Shown here: positions 61,387-64,000 of the stretch, piece after piece
Layout: each line of letters starts with the position of its first letter
Numbering within the stretch: the stretch's first letter is position 1
Assembly: GCF_002797495.1 (NCBI RefSeq)
Contig: NZ_PGEZ01000002.1
Location: 248,001 to 312,000, forward strand
Direction of reading: 5' to 3'
From: Mumia flava
GTDB lineage: Bacteria > Actinomycetota > Actinomycetes > Propionibacteriales > Nocardioidaceae
Length of the DNA: 64,000 nt
Program-made: the position numbers and the translations under genes
The notes under the pieces: generated by a model
Databases searched by the model: none
What the model saw: the letters and a program-made list of their open reading frames with translations, nothing else
Told to the model about the DNA's origin: nothing

Positions 61387-62952
61387 TCAGCCGTCGGCCA
61401 GGGCGACCCGGGCCGCGTCCAGGGCGCGGGTCCGTGCGTCGGGGTCCAGACCGATCCGCGTCCGGCGGTCCAGCAGGTCGTCGACCTCGAGCGCACCCTC
61501 GTGGCGCACCGCGAACCGCAGCTCGGCCGCGGTCACCCCGGTGCCGTGCGCGACGGGGGCCGACCCGTCGGCACCGGTGGCGAGCACGGCCGTGGCCTCG
61601 GTGCCGTAGCGCCGGACCAGACGCGCCGGCGCGGCGACCCGCGCCAGAGCCTGCGGTGCCGCCGCACCGACCAGCGGCAGCGACCGGGTCCGGCACGGTC
61701 CCGCTGCGAGCCCGGCGGACAGCAGGGCGGCGTCGACCGCGTCCTGGGCCATCCGGCGATAGGTCGTGAGCTTGCCTCCGACCACCGAGACCAGACCGTC
61801 GCCGCGGGTCACGACGGCGTGGCGCCGGCTCAGGTCGGCGGTCGCCCCGGCGCCCACGTCGAGCAGCGGACGGAGCCCCGCGTACGTGCCGATGAGGTCG
61901 GACGGCTCCAGCGACGTGCGCAGCGCCCGTGACATCGTCGACAGCAGGAACGTGACCTCCTCGGCGCTGGCCTGCGGGTCGTCGGGCACCGGCCCGGGGG
62001 CGTCGACGTCGGTGAGCCCGACGATCACGCGGCCCTCCGGCGCCGGGAGGGCGAACACGAACCTTCCTCGAGCTCCCGGCACCGGCACCGTCAGCGCCGT
62101 GCGCAACCCGCCGAAGACCCGCTGGGGCAGGACGAGGTGGCTCCCCCGGCTCGGTCTCAGCACGATCGTCGGGTCGATCGCTCCGGCCCAGACGCCGGAC
62201 GCGTTCACCACGACCCGCGCGTCGAGGTCGATCACGTCGCCGCTCAGCTCGTCGCGCAGCCGTGCTCCGCGGCCCCCGACCTCGACGGCCGAGGTCCGGG
62301 TCAGGATCCGTGCGCCGTACGACGCCGCGGTGCGGGCGAGCGCCACGACCAGACGGGCGTCGTCGACCAGCTGGCCGTCGGTGTGCACGAGACCGCCGCG
62401 CAGGTCGCCCGTCCGTACGGTCGGCGCCAGGGCGACCACGGCGTCAGGCCCCACCCGCCGGGACCGCGCGAGGCGGCGGCGGCCGGTCCAGGCGGCGAGG
62501 CGCAGCCCGTCCCCCGCGAGGGTGCCCGCCCTCAGCAGTGCCGCCTGGCGGGCATCGATCTCGGCGGTCAGCGGGATCGTCTGCGTGAGCGGCCGGATCA
62601 GGTGAGGTGCGGTGCGCTCCATCAGGATCCCGCGCTCGACCGCGCTCTCGTGGGCCACCCGGACGTCGCCGGAGGCGAGGTAGCGCAGTCCGCCGTGCAC
62701 GAGCTTGGAGGACCATCGGCTCGTCCCCCACGCCAGGTCGTGGCGCTCGGCCAGGACGACCCGGAGCCCGCGGGAGGCGGCGTCGAGCGCCACGCCGGTG
62801 CCGGTCACGCCGCCGCCGACGACGATCAGGTCGACGGCCGGGCGCCGACGCAGTGCGTCGAGGTCGGCGGCCCGGCGGGCCGCGGACAGCGACGAGCCGG
62901 CTCGGATCCCGGCGGCCCGGCCGTCGGGTCCGTTGCGTCGGTGAGACATCAT
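61387..62952 (-). CDS. glpD: Glycerol-3-phosphate dehydrogenase, FAD-dependent
   Basis: The 521-residue flavoenzyme oxidises glycerol 3-phosphate to dihydroxyacetone phosphate at the membrane. The FAD motif VDLIVVGGGVTGTGVALDAA lies at about residues 40-60, followed by GTSRWSSKLVHGGLRYL and, later, GLRPLLDVG and GLVSVVGGKLTTYRRMA. The ATG at 62952 lies seven bases after TACACT, a leaderless type. The start codons overlap the dyad GTGAGACAT-C-ATGTGTCAC. The gene diverges from an AGPS-like flavoprotein, as Rv2249c (glpD1) and Rv2251 do. Confidence 0.93.
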   Translation of the reverse strand: MMSHRRNGPDGRAAGIRAGSSLSAARRAADLDALRRRPAVDLIVVGGGVTGTGVALDAASRGLRVVLAERHDLAWGTSRWSSKLVHGGLRYLASGDVRVAHESAVERGILMERTAPHLIRPLTQTIPLTAEIDARQAALLRAGTLAGDGLRLAAWTGRRRLARSRRVGPDAVVALAPTVRTGDLRGGLVHTDGQLVDDARLVVALARTAASYGARILTRTSAVEVGGRGARLRDELSGDVIDLDARVVVNASGVWAGAIDPTIVLRPSRGSHLVLPQRVFGGLRTALTVPVPGARGRFVFALPAPEGRVIVGLTDVDAPGPVPDDPQASAEEVTFLLSTMSRALRTSLEPSDLIGTYAGLRPLLDVGAGATADLSRRHAVVTRGDGLVSVVGGKLTTYRRMAQDAVDAALLSAGLAAGPCRTRSLPLVGAAAPQALARVAAPARLVRRYGTEATAVLATGADGSAPVAHGTGVTAAELRFAVRHEGALEVDDLLDRRTRIGLDPDARTRALDAARVALADG

Positions 62953-62959
62953 GTGTCAC
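62941..62959. promoter_or_regulatory. Dyad over the glpD start, candidate operator
   Basis: GTGAGACAT (62941-62949) and ATGTGTCAC (62951-62959) are complementary at eight of nine bases around one central base. It overlaps the glpD start codons and lies 54 bp before the divergent flavoprotein gene, a place where a repressor could control both. Confidence 0.5.
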
Positions 62960-62965
62960 AGTGTA
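62953..62965 (-). promoter_or_regulatory. Leaderless promoter -10 box of glpD
   Basis: TACACT (62960-62965, minus strand), seven bases, then ATG at 62952. Confidence 0.65.
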
Positions 62966-63012
62966 TCAGCGGGCCGACCGGCCCGTCCTCCCCACGACGA
63001 GCAGCGAGCGCC

Positions 63013-64000
63013 ATGACCGAGTCCGATCTCCCGCCCGTCCCGATGCTGCCCGGACGCTGGGGCGATCCCGCCCGCGCCGCCGAGCTGCCCGAGTCGCTGC
63101 GCGCAGCGCTGGCGGCGTTCGGAGTCTCCGCCCCGGGCGACCCCGTCGCCCTCGACGACGTCGCGCTGCCGGACCCGCTCGACGAGGCGCTCGCCGTACG
63201 GGTGCGCGCGATCGTGGGCGACGAGGGCGTGCGGCTCGACCGGGACGCCCGGCTCGCGCACACCCGCGGCTACTCGACCCCGGACCTGCTGCGGCTGCGC
63301 GCCGGCGACGCGACCCAGGCACCGGACGCCGTCGTGACGCCCTCCGACCACGAGACGGTCGTGGCCCTGCTCGAGCTCTGCGCCTCCGCCCGGATCGCGG
63401 TCGTGCCGTTCGGGGGCGGCACGAGCGTCGTCGGAGGCCTCGCACCGCAGCGCGGCCGGTTCGCCGCCGTGATCGCGCTCGACCTGTCCGCGATCGACCA
63501 TGCCGAGGAGGTCGACGAGGTCGCACGGACGGTCCGCCTCGGTGCGGGCCTCCGGACGGTCGCGGCCGAGGCCCACCTCGCCGCCCGCGGGTGGACCCTC
63601 GGCCACTTCCCCCAGTCCTACGAGGGCGCGACGATCGGCGGTCACGCGGCCACCCGCTCGGCGGGCCAGGCGTCGGCGGGGTACGGACGCTTCGACGAGA
63701 TGGTCGTCGGGCTGCGGCTGGCCACCCCGACCGGCACCCTCGAGGTCGGCACCGCACCCCGGTCGGCTGCCGGGCCCGACCTGCGCCAGCTGGTCCTCGG
63801 GTCCGAGGGTGCGCTCGGCGTGATCACCGAGGTCCGGGTCGTCGTCCGGCCCCGACCCGAGGCCCGGGTGTACGAGGGCTGGCGGTTCGCGAGCTTCGAC
63901 GCCGGGGTGGAGGCGCTGCGGTCGCTGGCCCAGGACGGTCCCCTGCCGACCGTGCTCCGGCTGTCCGACGAGGCGGAGACCGCCGTGAACCTCGCCGACC
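63013..64000 (+). CDS. AGPS-like FAD-binding oxidase (partial)
   Basis: The frame opens at ATG 63013 and runs off the window; about 329 codons are visible. It begins MTESDLPPVPMLPGRWGDP, then HTRGYSTPDLLRLRAGD and PDAVVTPSDHETVVALLELC, the PCMH-type FAD-binding loop VPFGGGTSVVGG and HFPQSYEGATIGGHAATRSAG. These segments match the alkyl-dihydroxyacetonephosphate synthase-like family (Rv2251-type flavoprotein). Such proteins use FAD; the ether-lipid reaction is not established for actinobacterial members. The divergent glpD, whose product handles dihydroxyacetone phosphate, suggests a metabolic link. Confidence 0.88.
   Translation, partial: MTESDLPPVPMLPGRWGDPARAAELPESLRAALAAFGVSAPGDPVALDDVALPDPLDEALAVRVRAIVGDEGVRLDRDARLAHTRGYSTPDLLRLRAGDATQAPDAVVTPSDHETVVALLELCASARIAVVPFGGGTSVVGGLAPQRGRFAAVIALDLSAIDHAEEVDEVARTVRLGAGLRTVAAEAHLAARGWTLGHFPQSYEGATIGGHAATRSAGQASAGYGRFDEMVVGLRLATPTGTLEVGTAPRSAAGPDLRQLVLGSEGALGVITEVRVVVRPRPEARVYEGWRFASFDAGVEALRSLAQDGPLPTVLRLSDEAETAVNLAD

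Overview
The window reads as chromosomal DNA of a high-GC actinobacterium, most plausibly a Nocardioidaceae-like genus (Nocardioides, Aeromicrobium, Mumia and relatives). That placement is inference from gene content and order: a uvrC-rapZ-yvcK-whiA-gap-pgk-tpiA string, WhiA, SepH, a DUF4193 protein, a PAC2-family protein, mycothiol-type enzymes, an Rpf-like transglycosylase, and many leaderless -10 boxes placed 6-7 nt before ATG or GTG. I see no rRNA, tRNA, prophage, insertion sequence or true CRISPR array.

Layout. 1-11.0 kb (minus strand): glycolysis genes (tpiA start, pgk, gap), whiA, yvcK, rapZ, uvrC, a Rieske lipoprotein and uvrA. 11-20.6 kb: a mycothiol-type isomerase, an MBL hydrolase, a small membrane protein, a LysR regulator, a frameshifted amino-acid permease, an Rpf-like transglycosylase behind a c-di-AMP riboswitch, a DUF559 nuclease-like gene framed by a 17-bp repeat, and terC behind a yybP-ykoY manganese riboswitch. 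20.6-29.9 kb: uvrB, then a fatty-acid block (TetR, fadA2, fabG4, MaoC dehydratase, thioesterase) and a PAC2 protein. 30-39.2 kb: dxs, a secreted phytase-esterase-like protein, an AlkZ-like winged-helix protein, HIT, flavin reductase, a second HTH_42 protein and a ROK regulator. 39.4-46 kb: aconitase, GNAT, a third repeat cluster and a very large membrane protein.

46-57 kb closely matches the order of Mycobacterium tuberculosis Rv2689c-Rv2701c: rRNA methyltransferase, APC/KimA-like permease, CeoB, CeoC, DUF3159, OB-fold, DUF3710, dut, DUF3093, DUF4193 and suhB, here with a DUF4235 gene added and a ferrochelatase fused by overlap to suhB. 57-64 kb carries an MFS protein, a TRIC-like protein, SepH, a lipoprotein, an NYN-domain protein, and glpD diverging from an AGPS-like flavoprotein that leaves the window.

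Genes work together in several visible groups: nucleotide excision repair (uvrA, uvrB and uvrC within 18 kb), central carbon metabolism, acyl-CoA/fatty-acid metabolism under a likely TetR operator, potassium and c-di-AMP-linked physiology (riboswitch, KimA-like permease, two RCK proteins), and cell division or development (WhiA, SepH). The most unusual structure is a family of clustered 17-bp repeats with fixed 31- or 42-bp spacing and an invariant 13-nt hairpin loop. Two clusters bracket the DUF559 gene and a third lies at 43.1 kb.
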